Source: Gordionus sp. m RMFG-2023 (Eukaryota > Nematomorpha > Gordioida > Chordodea > Parachordodidae). From it: a DNA stretch of 64,000 nucleotides. The notes beneath the pieces were generated by a model, which was not told the origin of the DNA, did not search any database, and worked only from the letters and a program-made list of their open reading frames with translations. Positions 48,834-60,999 of the stretch are shown in pieces (positions within the stretch are counted from its first letter, which is position 1; every line of letters begins with the position of its first letter). The translations under genes were made by a program, and so were the position numbers. The DNA lies in NCBI RefSeq assembly GCF_954871325.1, contig NC_088776.1:62148954-62212953 (forward strand), given 5' to 3'.

Positions 48834-48841
48834 GTTAAGAT
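48834..48841. repeat. Target site duplication, right (GTTAAGAT)
   Basis: Partner of 43202-43209. Confidence 0.9.
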
Positions 48842-50934
48842 GATATCTAGTGACAAAATTAAAAAATATATTATTAGTAAATAGCCCACAATTTACGGAA
48901 ATATGTAAAAATTATTTTTGTACCTTCAATAGTTTATTAGTTTTTATAATAATTATTATAACTCGGTAAAATTTGTAAATTCACAAAAATAAATATTGGA
49001 AACTTTTTTGTTCTATACTACAAGCCTCGCTTTATTCTATAGATAGCTTCTATAATTTAATAGTTATTTCTATTTAAAAAAAATTTGCTCTTATAGGATT
49101 CTGTAAATATTTGTCAGGTCTAAATCCTTTCCATTTTACAAAAAATGGATTTGATGCTTTAAGCATTATATTCTATTTGAATCTAACCCTTTTGTAATTA
49201 AATAATTATGGATGAATTTTAGATCTCTATTTAAAAATTGTGATGTCATAGAATTCCTGTCAAAGGCATAACCGAGAAAGGGGGCAGGGGAAAGTTCTCC
49301 CCTTCGGTAATTTGCCTCATCTTGTAAATATTTTTTTATCTAATCCCCCATCCCCAAAATATTTTTTTTGTGATTAATATTTTTCGCCTACGTTTTTATT
49401 AACTTACAAATCAAAATAATACTTATATTTGTGTGTTTAATATAATATTTAATATAATTGAAAGGTTAAATTAATTTTTAAGTAAATAAATATTTTTTTT
49501 ATATGGAGTTCAAATATACAATTGTTGTTATGATATTAAAAGGTATAGAATTTTTTATTTAGAAGGATTAAAAAAATCTGCTAAGCTCTTCATTTTTTAA
49601 GAATTAAAATTTGGTAATAAAGGTAAAAACAAATAAGAATGGGAGAATTAACGTAATTTAAATTTTTCACAGGCACAACCCAGCTGAAAGCTGTGCAAAT
49701 GAGAGTCTAAGAGCCATGTACTCAAAAACTATTTTGTAATCTTTCCACTTCATTGGATGAATACTGGCTACACTAATAGTTAAGCTGATATAACGCATTA
49801 TTAGACCAAATTTATAAATATAAATATTTTATATAGTAAACTTAGATGCACTATATTCTCCATATGATTTTGGAGTCCTACACGCTACGCTTTGAGATTG
49901 TTGCTTCAAAATATAATAAAAATGAATAGAAAAAAAATAGCAAGAAGAATAATATAAAATGAAGGAAATGTTGGATAAAGAGTTAAGTGAGTGGCACCGC
50001 CTGATTTTGTTATACAATTGAATTAAAAAATAACAATTCTATCAAATGGCGAAACTGAATTCTTACACATATCAAATAATTTATAGCTTAAAACTTTAGC
50101 ATAGCCTTAATATTTTAACAAAATTTTATTTATATTATATTTCTATAAAGTTTAAAATTACTGAATTTCAAATAGTTGTACTCTTTTAGGTGCGGATTTA
50201 TAATGATGAGACATATAACATAGAAATAAATATGATAAGTATTCAATTAGCATGGAAATCTAAATTTGATTACACTAGTATTTTCGACCTTAAAATAAAT
50301 TCATTAAAGAAAATATATTTATTTGGTTCATTCATTCAATATTTCTTTCTCTATTTATCTTATAATTATATAAAATTATCGCTGTTTTCATGAAGTCCAA
50401 ACTACCAATATTAGCAGAAGCTTTCATTATAATTGTATAAGAGTGGTTTTGAATCAGTCTTAGAATCAAAGAAGAAATGTTAATCTTGAATGTTTTCAAA
50501 AAGCTTCTATCTAATATCTTTACATTTATCCCTTTTTAAAAATTAAATATGTAACGCCATACTATAAATAATTTAATCATATTTATATGCGATAAGACTT
50601 TCTAGAACAAACGACGCTTTTTCGGAACCATCATGTCAGGTTTTAGAATCGTTCACTTCTATACATCCATTCTATGAATTCTAGATCTTTCCATAATTTA
50701 TTATACTTTTTAAGTTATATAAGAAATCTATATTCCGAGTAGCTAAGAAAACGTCCCATTTTCAATTCTTTATAACAATGAATCGTGTCATTTGTTTTTT
50801 TTTGAATATTATATTTTATTCAAATTATTTTGATACTTTTTGTATTTAGAAAAATTTTGAAGATTAATTTAATCAGGTTTATAAAAAAGCTATAATAAGT
50901 CAAAATATATATACCCAATTTTTATTTTTTTCCA
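48842..50934. other. No gene recognised; transposon-like patch
   Basis: A GC-richer patch at 49255-49400 (gagaaagggggcagggg, then atcccccatcccc) looks like the end of an unidentified transposon. A 68-codon frame at 50190-50393 follows an acceptor-like ctcttttag and reads VRIYNDETYNIEINM at its start. It is not recognised and is of low complexity towards its end. Confidence 0.45.
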
Positions 50935-51530
50935 AAAACGAGCTTTAATATAACACTATTTTATATTAGGATAAATCTGATATTAATTAGCGCTTGCATT
51001 AGACGATTTTGGAAAAATATATAACATATATTGCCCAAATATATTTGCTGTAATTAATCCATTAGTGGAACAACATAACTATGATATCATGAATTTATTA
51101 TGACAATTTTGTCAATTTTGAATTTTTGAGCCGAAATAACTTCAGGTGGTAAATTCACCAATTGTAGTCATAAGGGTAGAGTCAGGCTTACTCAATGACA
51201 ATATCCTAATTATTTTAAAAATATATTATCTAAACCTTTAGATCCCTTGTACAAAAATTTTATGCATAATATTTGTTCTTACAATATTCCTTTTGGTTTT
51301 AATCTATAGCAGCCCAGATTTAAAAATTATCAGGTAATTAGCCCCCTTTTTTAAAGCATGGGGATTTATCGATGCACATCTTATTTCTATCCCCAGATTA
51401 ATATGCTACCTAAATTTTCTCAATTGTATGTACTAGATACTTCTCAGCCCAATTCTTATTGTAATAAATATGATGACACATTTAGATGTGCTGATCTGCC
51501 AAGTTAATCCATATAATTTAAGTTTTAAAA
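50935..51530 (+). mobile_element. Helitron fragment A (degraded helicase-like N-terminal region)
   Basis: Aligns along its length with 59569-60113. Near 51390-51510 one frame is open and contains NMLPKFSQLYVLDTSQ, which matches the conserved PKFAQLYI.D block of Helitron Rep/helicase proteins. Upstream frames are disrupted, so it is a dead fragment. A 21-nt exon-like segment between AG and GT (near 51313-51333) exists in both copies but is better read as part of this coding relic. Confidence 0.55.
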
Positions 51531-51961
51531 CCTATGAAGTTAAGAAAACTGAGTTTTCCCTTGTATAACATTCAAATATATAAATTCTATATTATTTTCT
51601 TTTTTTTATATCATTTCAAATATGATTGTATTAAAAGTTGATAACCATCAGGGTATAAACGTTTATTATACTTTCTTTCTTCTATATTTCTATCTTCCTT
51701 TTTTCATCTCTTTTCTCCTAAAACCCAACTGCCACTTTCACTCTGATAACGAACCGCAATGCTGCCTAACGAAAGCTCTTATATTTCTCTTAGTTATTTT
51801 ATTTTTCATTTTGCCCATCAAGAAAGAAGGGTCATCATATTTTATTCCTTATTTCATAATAGATAAATCAGAATTTGCATATCTTATGAGATATTATCCA
51901 AAAATTTACCTCTTTTTCTGAAATTTCAATATTTTTTATAAAATATATTAAAGTTTAGTAC

Positions 51962-53223
51962 TAGAGGTCTGCAATTAGCGTGTTTTAGCCAAAAAGCTTG
52001 TTCATTTGTTATTTTGAAATGTATTTTACCCACCTACCCTCTTACTTATAATTTTTTTTTTAAATTTACCCTCTAACCCACTCATTAACCCGCCCATCCG
52101 CCTAACGTCAAAAAATTATTTTAATCGCTGGTTTGGCTCTTTATTTATTTATTTAAATGTATTTTTATTAACACTTATATAATATGCAATATTATGAAAT
52201 AAAATTATAATTTTTAATAAACTAAAGTTGTTCTTCATTTCACCTGAAAATTAATAAAAATCAACACGCCGCCCGTCCATTACCTTAAAAAATTTTCAAC
52301 CCGCCCGATACCCACCCGATGTTAAAAATATTTTAAAAAACCCGACCATGCCTATTAAAAATATGGGCGGACATGGGCGGGAGAAAAACCTGCCCAATGC
52401 CGACTTTATTTAATACCATATAAACACTAACTAATTACCCATCATCCCCATTATTCTTGACGACTTATCAGTTAGTATTATATTATAATAGAAGACTTTT
52501 AATCTATTATTATTATTATAATTGAAATTTATTTTATAAATTTATTTACTTAAAAATCAAAAACACATTATTTCTTAAAAGTGCAAACATTTTACATTTT
52601 TGTATATTATGAGAGTTGAAAGGTCAAAAGTAGTAATATAAATATTTACAAGTAAAAAAAATGTTTAATTTTTAGATAAGAGCTTGTCGTTTTTAAATAA
52701 AAAAATATTAATAATCTTTATTGTAAAAATGATTAGAAATTTAATTAGTACTTTAAAATATTTATTGAGATTTAATAATATACAAATTTAGTTAGCAAGA
52801 ATACAAATATTTAAAAATCTAATCCATATTTACATATATTTTGAAAAAACATAATGTTGAATTTTCAAGTTCCTATCTTTATGTAATCAGATAAATTTTC
52901 TAAATTTTTAAATAATATCTATGCATAAAAATTTACATTTAAATATAAGGTTTTAATACAAAATAATTCGGCCACGGTCTTGAAAATGAAATAATAATCA
53001 AAAATATGATTTCAAAAAATTTGATAGTCTTAAAAGTTTTTGAACTAAATTAATTTTTATAAATTTATATATCAATCCATTTATAACGGGTGGGGTCGGA
53101 TAGAGTAAATTTTTTAAAAATATATAACTTACCGTGACTGGTAAAAATATTAACGGGCCGGGCACTTGATTCATAAATTCTTATCGGGTCGAAGCAGGCT
53201 GGGTCGGATTTTGCAGACCTCTA
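51962..53223. mobile_element. hAT-like non-autonomous element, degraded (1.26 kb)
   Basis: Ends are TAGAGGTCTGCAA and TTGCAGACCTCTA (13-bp perfect inverted repeat). Subterminal regions are rich in cccgccc/gggcggg-type motifs (cgcccgtccatt, gggcggacatgggcggg, acgggccgggc). The 8 bp on each side do not match, so the target duplication is lost or the ends come from different copies. The AT-rich interior (52430-53060) has no open frame. Related fragments flank foldback copy 2. Confidence 0.7.
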
Positions 53224-53700
53224 ATATATATGATAAATATTAATATTATAAAAAAATATTGAAATCTTATTTTTTATTATATAATAACAGATTATTTAAT
53301 TTTTTTTAAAAAAATATATATTATTTAACCATTTATATTTTTCATCTAAAGAAATTAATTTTTTAAATTAAAAATATATATTATAAGGAATATATTATTC
53401 AAGCCTAAATAATGGAAAGATATATTTCATAGCTATAAATCTCTTTTGATTTTATGGGCATGCCATGGAGAAAAGGGTGAAAACTTGTTATTAAGATTAA
53501 TAATGATATGAGTACTATAGATATTACGACGAATAATTTAATTATATGAGTGCAAGCAGAATTAAATTCTAAAAGTAGTAGAATTTGTTTATTGCATATT
53601 CATATTTTACTACGCCATATTTAGTATAATATTGTGTTTATTTGAATAACCTCATGTTTAGTTTATGATACATCATTTTCCACTTTATTTCTAGATAATG
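53010..53700. repeat. Segment also present at 63730-63980
   Basis: Shared phrases: ttaaaagtttttgaacta, gcaagcagaattaaa, tttgtttattgcat.ttcatattt and ttccact..tttct. The 63.7-kb copy lacks about 440 bp of the 53-kb copy. In addition gattttatgggcatg at 53448 recurs inverted at the very end of the window. Confidence 0.6.
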
Positions 53701-54269
53701 ACTAATTATACCATCACCTATATAATGCTGAAGTTATCTCACTCTTTAGCCAACAACAAAAACTTTTAATCTCATTCCATGGAGGTGAGACAAATCTCAC
53801 AGAAATGTCATTATCAGGTAACTTTGGAATCAACAAGACATGATAAACTAGTTGAATGGTATATTTACACACATAATTTTATAAACTGGTTTAAGTATTG
53901 TTTCTAAATTTTTATGAATATTACTTATAAATTCCACAATTTATTAGCTGGATACAGTACTCAATATAAATATCTCTTTCAATTAATAGAATATTGTTTT
54001 AAAATATTAGTCAGATTTAGCCTGATATGACCCAAAAATCTTGCAACACTTCAAAATTTACTTTAAAAACACACATCAGGTAGTAAATATTAGTTTTAAC
54101 CTGATATGACGGCCTTGCACCACTTTTAAGAAGAATTATAACTTTAAAAACTTATACATAAAGCATTACCAATATACTCATCTCTTTCAATTGAGAAATT
54201 TTTTTTAATTTAACCTTTAACAAATTTCTTTTAACATGCTTAAAACTAAAAAACAACATAGTATTTTAA
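53700..54269. repeat. Diverged direct repeat, about 150 bp, before the fossil
   Basis: The phrases atctctttcaatt, cctgatatgac and actttaaaaac occur twice (about 53970-54075 and 54100-54200). Nothing else recognised. Confidence 0.4.
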
Positions 54270-56350
54270 TTATGTCATTTAGATATTGGTGGTAAGGAAT
54301 GCGGCAACATGTCATTGACTTTGTAAAATCATGCTACCTATGTCAAAGATACAATTCCCGATTTGACAAAACAAGTTTGGAAATGCATTTATTACTATTC
54401 CATCTAAGTTATGGACACAAATAGGAGGGCAGAGTCAAGGTTGATGAAATTTTTATATAATAATATTTATAGGTCCAAATTAATGATCAGGGGCGGGAGT
54501 TTGTAAACCAAGTGAGCAATGAATATCACAAATTAGTGGTAACCGCAGAGAGTGACAAGTGCCTACCATCCTCAGACTAATGGCATAAAGAGAGCCAATC
54601 GTACTCTTCAAAATTCACTTTTGAAGTGTACAAAAGCAATCAGAAAGATTGGCCTGGAGTCTTCCCATGTATTGTGTTTACCTACAATACATCAAGCACG
54701 AATCCTCAAAATTTACGCCATATGAGATGGAAAGCTTTACTGCCCTGTGAGGATATATATATCACTATTTGTATATAATTATTATACATAATAAATATTT
54801 ATTTTTATTATTTAAGGATGATAGAGAACCAGATACAGATCTTGATGATCTTTCTGACACAGACTATGAATGCAATTTCCAAAGAAGGGCAATCAATATG
54901 AAAAACATATTCAAAACTGCAACAAAAAATATTGTAAAAGCTTAGCTTAAGCAGCAACGAGATTATAAAACTCGTAATGCTGCTAAAAATGCACTGTGCT
55001 TGTGTGGAATAATCGTCGGGCAGACAGGAAAAGAGGGAAAATGTTGCAGCCTTTGGTAGGTCCATATACAATTGTTAAAAGTAAATTTATTATTTTTTAT
55101 TCATATTTAGGGAATGTAGAATAATCGTCTTTAATTGGAAAAATTTTACAAGGCTAACCATATACAATTGTTAAAAGTAAATTTATAATTTTTTAACAAA
55201 ATATTTATTCATATTTAGGCAATGTAGAATAATCGTCTTTAACCGGAAAAATTACATATTAAGGCTAATATAAGTAATTTAAAGCACTATATAGAGGGGA
55301 ACATAGGTATTATTTTTTAAATATATGAATATAACCTTTTTTAATGGTAAAGATACAGTCAAAAAAATTGCACATTGTGAAACTATAGAGGGTGTTCAAG
55401 CAATGTAATATAATCAGTTCATTCATAAAATAATATTGAACAAATAATTAAGTTTGTAGGCTTCTTAAAACTATAGTTGGAGAAGGAGAAAGAAACAATG
55501 CATTTGGAAAAAAGGAAAATATATTTTTAATTATTATATTTTCATTAGAAGAAGTACTATTTGAAGAAATATAAAGTGGAAGTTTCAGGAGAAAGTTTTA
55601 TTTTTTAAAAATTAGAAAAATTTTATTTTTGATAAAACTAAAATTCTAGGGTTGGAAATTAGAAAGGAGGATACTAAAATAAACCATGTCAAGAGAAAGG
55701 GTGTGATATATAAAATTATTTAATATATTTTTTGGATACAGATACATCTGGTGAAGATCCAATAATAGCTGCTTATAAAAGTATAGTGAGAGAGGAAGGA
55801 TATATAAGTGTACAAGATCAGGGTAGTAATATTTTTTAAAAATATGTTATTATTTAATTATCAAATTTAGATGACGAAATTATTGTGGAAGCAAAAATAA
55901 CAAAGAAAATTGGTGACCTTTTTCTGCCCACAAAAAGGAACTGGAAGGTATAACGGTTCAATTTCAAAGTAATTGGACGTTACCCCAAGATAAAATGTGG
56001 TATATTAAAAGAGATTTTCACAACCGATCATATTATGAGTAATGGGAACTGTTTTTTTAGGTTAGTATCTTTATATAATATTTAATTATTTACCATGTTT
56101 ATAGGTGTATAAGTCAAGAGATATCAAATAGGGAGGATAATTATAATTACCTGAGGGAGGAATATGTTCTCCTTATGAGGAGCGAAGATTTCAAATTGGA
56201 AATTGGAAAATTTATAGAATATCCTATAGAGGAATACCAAGTTAACAGAAATGTTATGCGAAACGCTGTCTGGGCAATAGAGGTGGAAATATTATCTATG
56301 GCCATATTGTTGCAGACAAATATATTAATCTATACTCTATATAAATAGGC
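54270..56350 (+). mobile_element. Integrase plus OTU-protease fossil (Ginger- or Ty3-type)
   Basis: From left to right the stretch shows an integrase zinc-binding-like end (QHVIDFVKSCYLCQR), catalytic-core signatures (NDQGREFVNQV, ERANRTLQNSLLKC), an acidic linker, and an OTU cysteine-protease-like region near 56020-56345 with GNCFF and, after a short AT-rich interruption, CISQEISNREDNYNYLREEY. Intron-like AT-rich gaps of 45-70 bp separate parts. A stretch of about 100 bp is tandemly doubled near 55056-55240. The element is broken in several places and is old. Integrase next to OTU is known in Ginger DNA transposons; a Ty3-type retroelement is the alternative. No terminal repeats were found. 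Confidence 0.7.
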
Positions 56351-57109
56351 TTTCACCCATGAAATATTTTTATAATATTAAAATATTTATTTATGCAATA
56401 AATAACAATCATTTTGTTAGAATTATATCAATGTGATTATCTATTTTAATATTTTTATTCCATTATATTTATTGCAATTTAGTTGAAAGATAATCGGTAA
56501 CTTTTGGTTAAATTTTATTGCACTTTATATTTTTTTATTAATAGTTATTTATATAAAAAGTACAATAGTTTGAAAACCCTTTTATAAGTTGAATTCTATT
56601 CAATTGCAAATTTAAATTACATTTATTGCATTTTATATATTTTTTTAATACTTCATCTTCTTATTAAATGTTATTCAATCTGGAATTTATATTGAATTTT
56701 ATATTTTTTATTATTAGTTATTTATATAAAAAGAACAAAAATAGTTAGCCATTTTTTTGATGAGTTAAGTTCTATATAATTGCAAATTTATATTATTTAG
56801 CTTTTTATATTTTTTATTAATATATTATTATAAAAAGTACGATATTGAATCATTTGATGAATGATATAATTTATGTTTAAATATGAATAAATTTAACCTA
56901 CCGTGTGTATATAGATTTCGATCATAAAATTAAGCTATGACGTTTTCGACGTTAAAATATTTATAGGTATTAAAAATTTAAAAAGGTAGAGAATAAAACT
57001 TAGATGTTGATATAACTAAATATCAGAAAGCAAAATATTACATATCTCATAAATTTCAATATTAGAAAATTTTAATTCTATCACTCATAAGCGTCAATAT
57101 GTTAAACAT
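56351..57109. repeat. Diverged AT-rich tandem segment
   Basis: Three loose copies of a stretch with ttattgcattttatatttttt, attagttatttatataaaaag and gttgaattctattcaattgcaaattta at about 56495, 56635 and 56700. No gene. Confidence 0.4.
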
Positions 57110-57380
57110 ATAAACTTTAAGCATCACTTGTAGGTCATAAGTGTTAATATTGCAATATAAAACTTTTAACATTGCACGTCAGTAATATATATCAGTAATA
57201 CTAAATAATAGAAACTTTTTAACATACGATGTCAGTCATAAATGTCAGTATTACAAAATAATAGAAACTTTTAACATTACATGTCAATCATAGTATTACT
57301 AAAGTTTAAAATGATATTTAAAAAAAATATATTATTACAATGTCAATCACAAAGGTCAGTATTAGTAAAGGGTTTAAATT
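57110..57380. repeat. Degenerate tandem repeat, about 60 bp
   Basis: The phrases gtcagtcataaatgtcagtatta and aatagaaacttttaacat recur about four times with drift. Confidence 0.5.
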
Positions 57381-57596
57381 TAAGTTAAAATATCACGTTG
57401 CACCGGTCTGAATCTACTATCCACTAAAAATAGTTGTAACTAGTGCCTATATTTAAAAAAAGAAAACTATTAACTTTAACTTGTTATATTTCCCCAAATT
57501 ATACTAACTTATTAGTTGCCAAAGTAACTTTATTTTGTACTTATCTTTAAAAATATATTTCGTAAAATTTCTTACAAATATTAATAACATTTTTTT

Positions 57597-57918
57597 TATA
57601 AAATAATCATATTCTTTAAGTAAAATTCTTTATAAAATAATTATCTACAAAATACATTCTTTATAAAATCATTCTCTGTAAAATCATTCTCTATAAAATT
57701 ATTATCTTTAAAATCATTCTTTATAAAATTATTCTCTATAAAATCATTTTCTGTAAAATCATTCTTTATAAATGAAATTATCTATAAAAAATTCTCTGTA
57801 AAATACTTTCTCTATAAAATAATTCTCTATAATCGACATTCTCTATATCTGTTATAATTGTTTTCTCTGTAAAAGTTTCTCTATAATAGTTTTCACTGTA
57901 ATGGTTTCTCTGTAATGA
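57597..57918. repeat. 15-bp minisatellite
   Basis: The core tgtaaaatcattctc/tataaaatcattctc repeats in 15-bp steps, regular at 57660-57780 and looser on both sides, ending in ctctgtaatgacgcgat. No coding frame follows the period. Confidence 0.7.
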
Positions 57919-57969
57919 CGCGATACCAAAAAAAATGCATGTAAAAAGGAATTTATGATTATGAAAGAA

Positions 57970-57998
57970 AAAATAAATATATATATATATATATATGT
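57970..57998. repeat. (TA)n microsatellite
   Basis: A run of TA dinucleotides; similar runs lie at 42456-42474 and 38106-38122. Confidence 0.7.
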
Positions 57999-58205
57999 TA
58001 AATTAGTTGAAAGGTTAAATGTTATTAAAAAATCAATATGTAAATTTATTGAATATTTAAATGTAAAATAAATAAATATGTGAATTATTGAATGTATAAT
58101 ATGTTAAATTAGTTGAAATGTTAAATATTAAAAAATCTATAAGTAAATTTATTGGTATGATATAAAATTGAAGGTTAAATGTAATTAAAAAAAACTAATA
58201 TGTGA
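57999..58205. repeat. Degenerate tandem repeat, about 70-95 bp, three units
   Basis: Each unit carries ttgaaaggttaaatgt, attaaaaaatc..tatg and aatttattgg with small changes. Confidence 0.5.
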
Positions 58206-58214
58206 ATTTATTGG

Positions 58215-58755
58215 ATATTGAAAATATGAGTAGGTTTGATTGTATTATCAAATAGTGTTTGGAAATTATAAATTATCTAGATGATGCAAATGTGTGTGGG
58301 TACATTTTTGAGAATCTTGAGTAATGCTATATAAGTTTTGAGTCATTCCATCTAAGTTTCAAAATCGTCCAAAATTTCAGGTAAATTCATTAAAAGTTCA
58401 TCTAAATTTTCAATATTAATGTTTGAAGCTAGCTTATCCCTTTCTTTGGAATTGAAGCCTCTTGAAGATTAGGCATGTTTGTTTTAATAAAGAATTGATT
58501 GAAAATATGATTAGGTTTGATTGTATAATAGTATTTGTAAAAGATGAGATGTAAATGTGTGTGGGTGTATATTTTTGAGAATCTTGAGTTATGCTATATA
58601 AGTTTTGAGCCATTTTATGTAAATTTCAAAATCGTCCAAAATTTCAAGTAAATTTGTTAAAGGTTCATCTTTCAATATTTATGTTTTAAGCTAGCATATC
58701 CGTTTCTTTAGAAATGAAGCCTCTTGAAGATTAGGTATGTTTGATTAATAAAGAA
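58215..58755. repeat. Tandem duplication of about 270 bp
   Basis: Units 58215-58497 and about 58498-58755 share atgtgtgtgggt, gagaatcttgagt, gctatataagttttgag, caaaatcgtccaaaatttca and gaagcctcttgaagattagg. About 85% alike by eye, so not recent. No open frame is shared. Confidence 0.75.
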
Positions 58756-59568
58756 ACTAGACCTGATTTATTGTTTTATATATAATTATTAATAAGGTTC
58801 AAATAATTTTTCATTTATAACATTCAGTATTACATTGCTGGATTTAATTTTATGAGGTTGGGTGACAATATGATGATGCAAAGGTAGATACATTGTCTAT
58901 AGGTAGCTACAAATTGGATGATTATTAAAAGTGGGTTTATCAGAAGGAATAAGAAATGAGGTTTGATAACATTGATTGAAAACTTGTGAATTGCTTATAT
59001 TGTAAAGTTGATTAATTGATTTATTGAATTGCATTATTTTGATTAAAATCTTCAGCTGCTTGTTTATGAAGTTGGTTTATTGAATTGTTCCTTCTTTGGA
59101 TTGAGTCATTTAATTTATCACAAATTGTTATTGATTATATCATTTTTGTTAGTTTCTGTTAATGACAACAAATTCAGAGAAGTAGAAATAAAGAATTATC
59201 TTCATATCTTGGGCGAAATTGTTGGAATTTTATAATTCCTCGAATGCTATTCTAAATGAGCTTTAATCATGTTATGGATATTTTTTCAATGATTTAGTAT
59301 ATTATAATGGTGGTTGGCTTAGAAAAATATACAAGATGTATATTAAATTAAATTTTAAAAAAAATTTTATATCTAAAATAATTAAATTACTCATTTGCCT
59401 TCAACTATTCTATATTTTATTTAATTTTTATTTATTGATATTTCAAATATTAATTTTTTTAAATTTAACATTATTAACCAGTATATTTACCCCTTTTAGA
59501 CCCCCTGTTTTAAAAAATATACCGTTGTTTTATAGATTAGTCATTTTTAAAAAAAACAGTTAATATCT
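58756..59568. other. No gene recognised
   Basis: AT-rich sequence without repeats or convincing frames; a 75-codon frame at 59336-59563 is low complexity (I, L, F, K). Confidence 0.4.
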
Positions 59569-60113
59569 ATTCTATAACACTATTTTATTATATGATAAAT
59601 CTGATATGATTTGTGCTTGCACTAGAAGATTTAGGAAAAAGTTAAATTATATTGTCCAGCATTTTTCCCTAAAATTAATCCAGAGGTAGAGCATTATTAC
59701 TATGATCACATGAATTTATTATGCCAATTTTGTCAATCTTTAAATTTTTAAGCCGAAAGATCTTTTGGTGGTAAATTCACCTATTCTTTTCATAAGGGAG
59801 GCTTACTCAGTGGCAATAATCTGATTATTTAAATAATCTTTTATCTAAACCTTAGATGTACAAATTTTTTTTGCATCACAGTTGTTCTCACAAAAGTCTT
59901 ATTGCCTTTGAATCTATTGCAGTTGCAGCACAGATTTAAAAGTCATCAGGTAACGGGCCTCTTTCTTTTAAAGTTTATGAGTAAATTTATCATCGCACAT
60001 CTCATTTATATCCCCAGACTAATATTCTACCTAAATTTGCTCAGTATTATGTAATAAATATATCACAGGCTATTGCAGGACGTCTTCAGCACCTAGCCAA
60101 TTCTGATTGTATA
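59569..60113 (+). mobile_element. Helitron fragment B (degraded helicase-like N-terminal region)
   Basis: A frame near 59675-59830 contains YDHMNLLCQFCQSLNF, then ERSFGGKFTYSFHKGG, matching the Cys-pair region (CxxC...F..E....KF..CC..G) at the start of Helitron proteins. Near 60025-60110 follows NILPKFAQYYV. Several disruptions make it a fragment; no Helitron ends were found. Fragment A lies 8.6 kb upstream and is more decayed. Confidence 0.65.
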
Positions 60114-60128
60114 TAAATTAGTGATCTG

Positions 60129-60212
60129 CATCTGGCCTAATTTCGGCCATTAATTTTTTTTATAAAGTTTTGCCCAGCCCGGCCCGAAATTTTTATAAAT
60201 ATAGAAATTAAT
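60129..60212. mobile_element. Fragment of hAT-like left end next to foldback copy 2
   Basis: Begins tagtgatctgcatctggcc and contains gcccagcccggcccgaaat, resembling the left subterminal region of the 51962 element. The other side of foldback copy 2 (63540-63815, aacccgac and acaacgggtgtggtcgg) resembles that element's right part. Inference: foldback copy 2 landed inside an old hAT copy. Confidence 0.4.
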
Positions 60213-60242
60213 TCTTATAATTACTTAAAATAAACGATATAT

Positions 60243-60250
60243 GTTATATG
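60243..60250. repeat. Target site duplication, left (GTTATATG)
   Basis: Identical to 63444-63451. Confidence 0.9.
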
Positions 60251-60999
60251 TAGTGTTGTTAATCGGCTTAGCCGAGTCGGCTCGAACAGAGCTCACCCAA
60301 ATTTTGGGTCGTTTTTTTCGACTCCAACTCAAAGTATTGGTCGTTTTTTAGGACTTTGACCCGAGTTCAAGCCGAAAAAAACGACTTCGACCCAAAATAT
60401 GGGTCATTTTTTTCGACTCCGACCCAAGTCCAAGCCGAAAAAACGACCTCGACCCAAAATATGGGTCGTTTTTTACGACTCCGACTCAAAATTTGGATTG
60501 TATTTTTCGACTCAAACTTGAAATTTGGGTCGTATTTTTCGACTCAAACTTGAAATTTGGGTCGTATTTTTCGACTCAAACTTGAAGTTTGGGTTATATT
60601 TTTCGACTCAAACTTGAAGTTTAGATCGTATTTTTCGACTCCAACTCAAAGTTTGGGTCGTTTTTCTGACTCAGACTCAAACATCGGGTAGTTTCATTCA
60701 ATCAGACCCAAAATATGGATCTTTTTTTTAAAGACGACTTAAAGTTAGGGTTGCTTTTTTTCACCCCTAACCCAATATCTAGATCATTTTTTTCGACCAA
60801 AAGTCAAACAACATTTAGTATATATTAATATTATAGGCGGGAAAGTTACTTAAAGCTTCTTTAAATTATAATGCTATGATTAACTATTCATCATAGTTAT
60901 ATTTTAAAATTTTTAAGTGAAGATGTACCATAGAAAAGTGCCATTTGTCATGATGGTTATTTTTGAACTTTTTTAAATGTAATATCTAAAAATATATAT

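Noticed and set aside
51313-51333. 21-nt exon-like segment conserved in two copies (also near 59938)
   Set aside because: The flanking frames match Helitron protein motifs, so this is part of a transposon coding relic rather than a host micro-exon.
51622-51921. 99-codon frame with two hydrophobic stretches
   Set aside because: AT-driven composition, no acceptor or donor, no copy in the paralogous segment at 60.1 kb, and not recognised.
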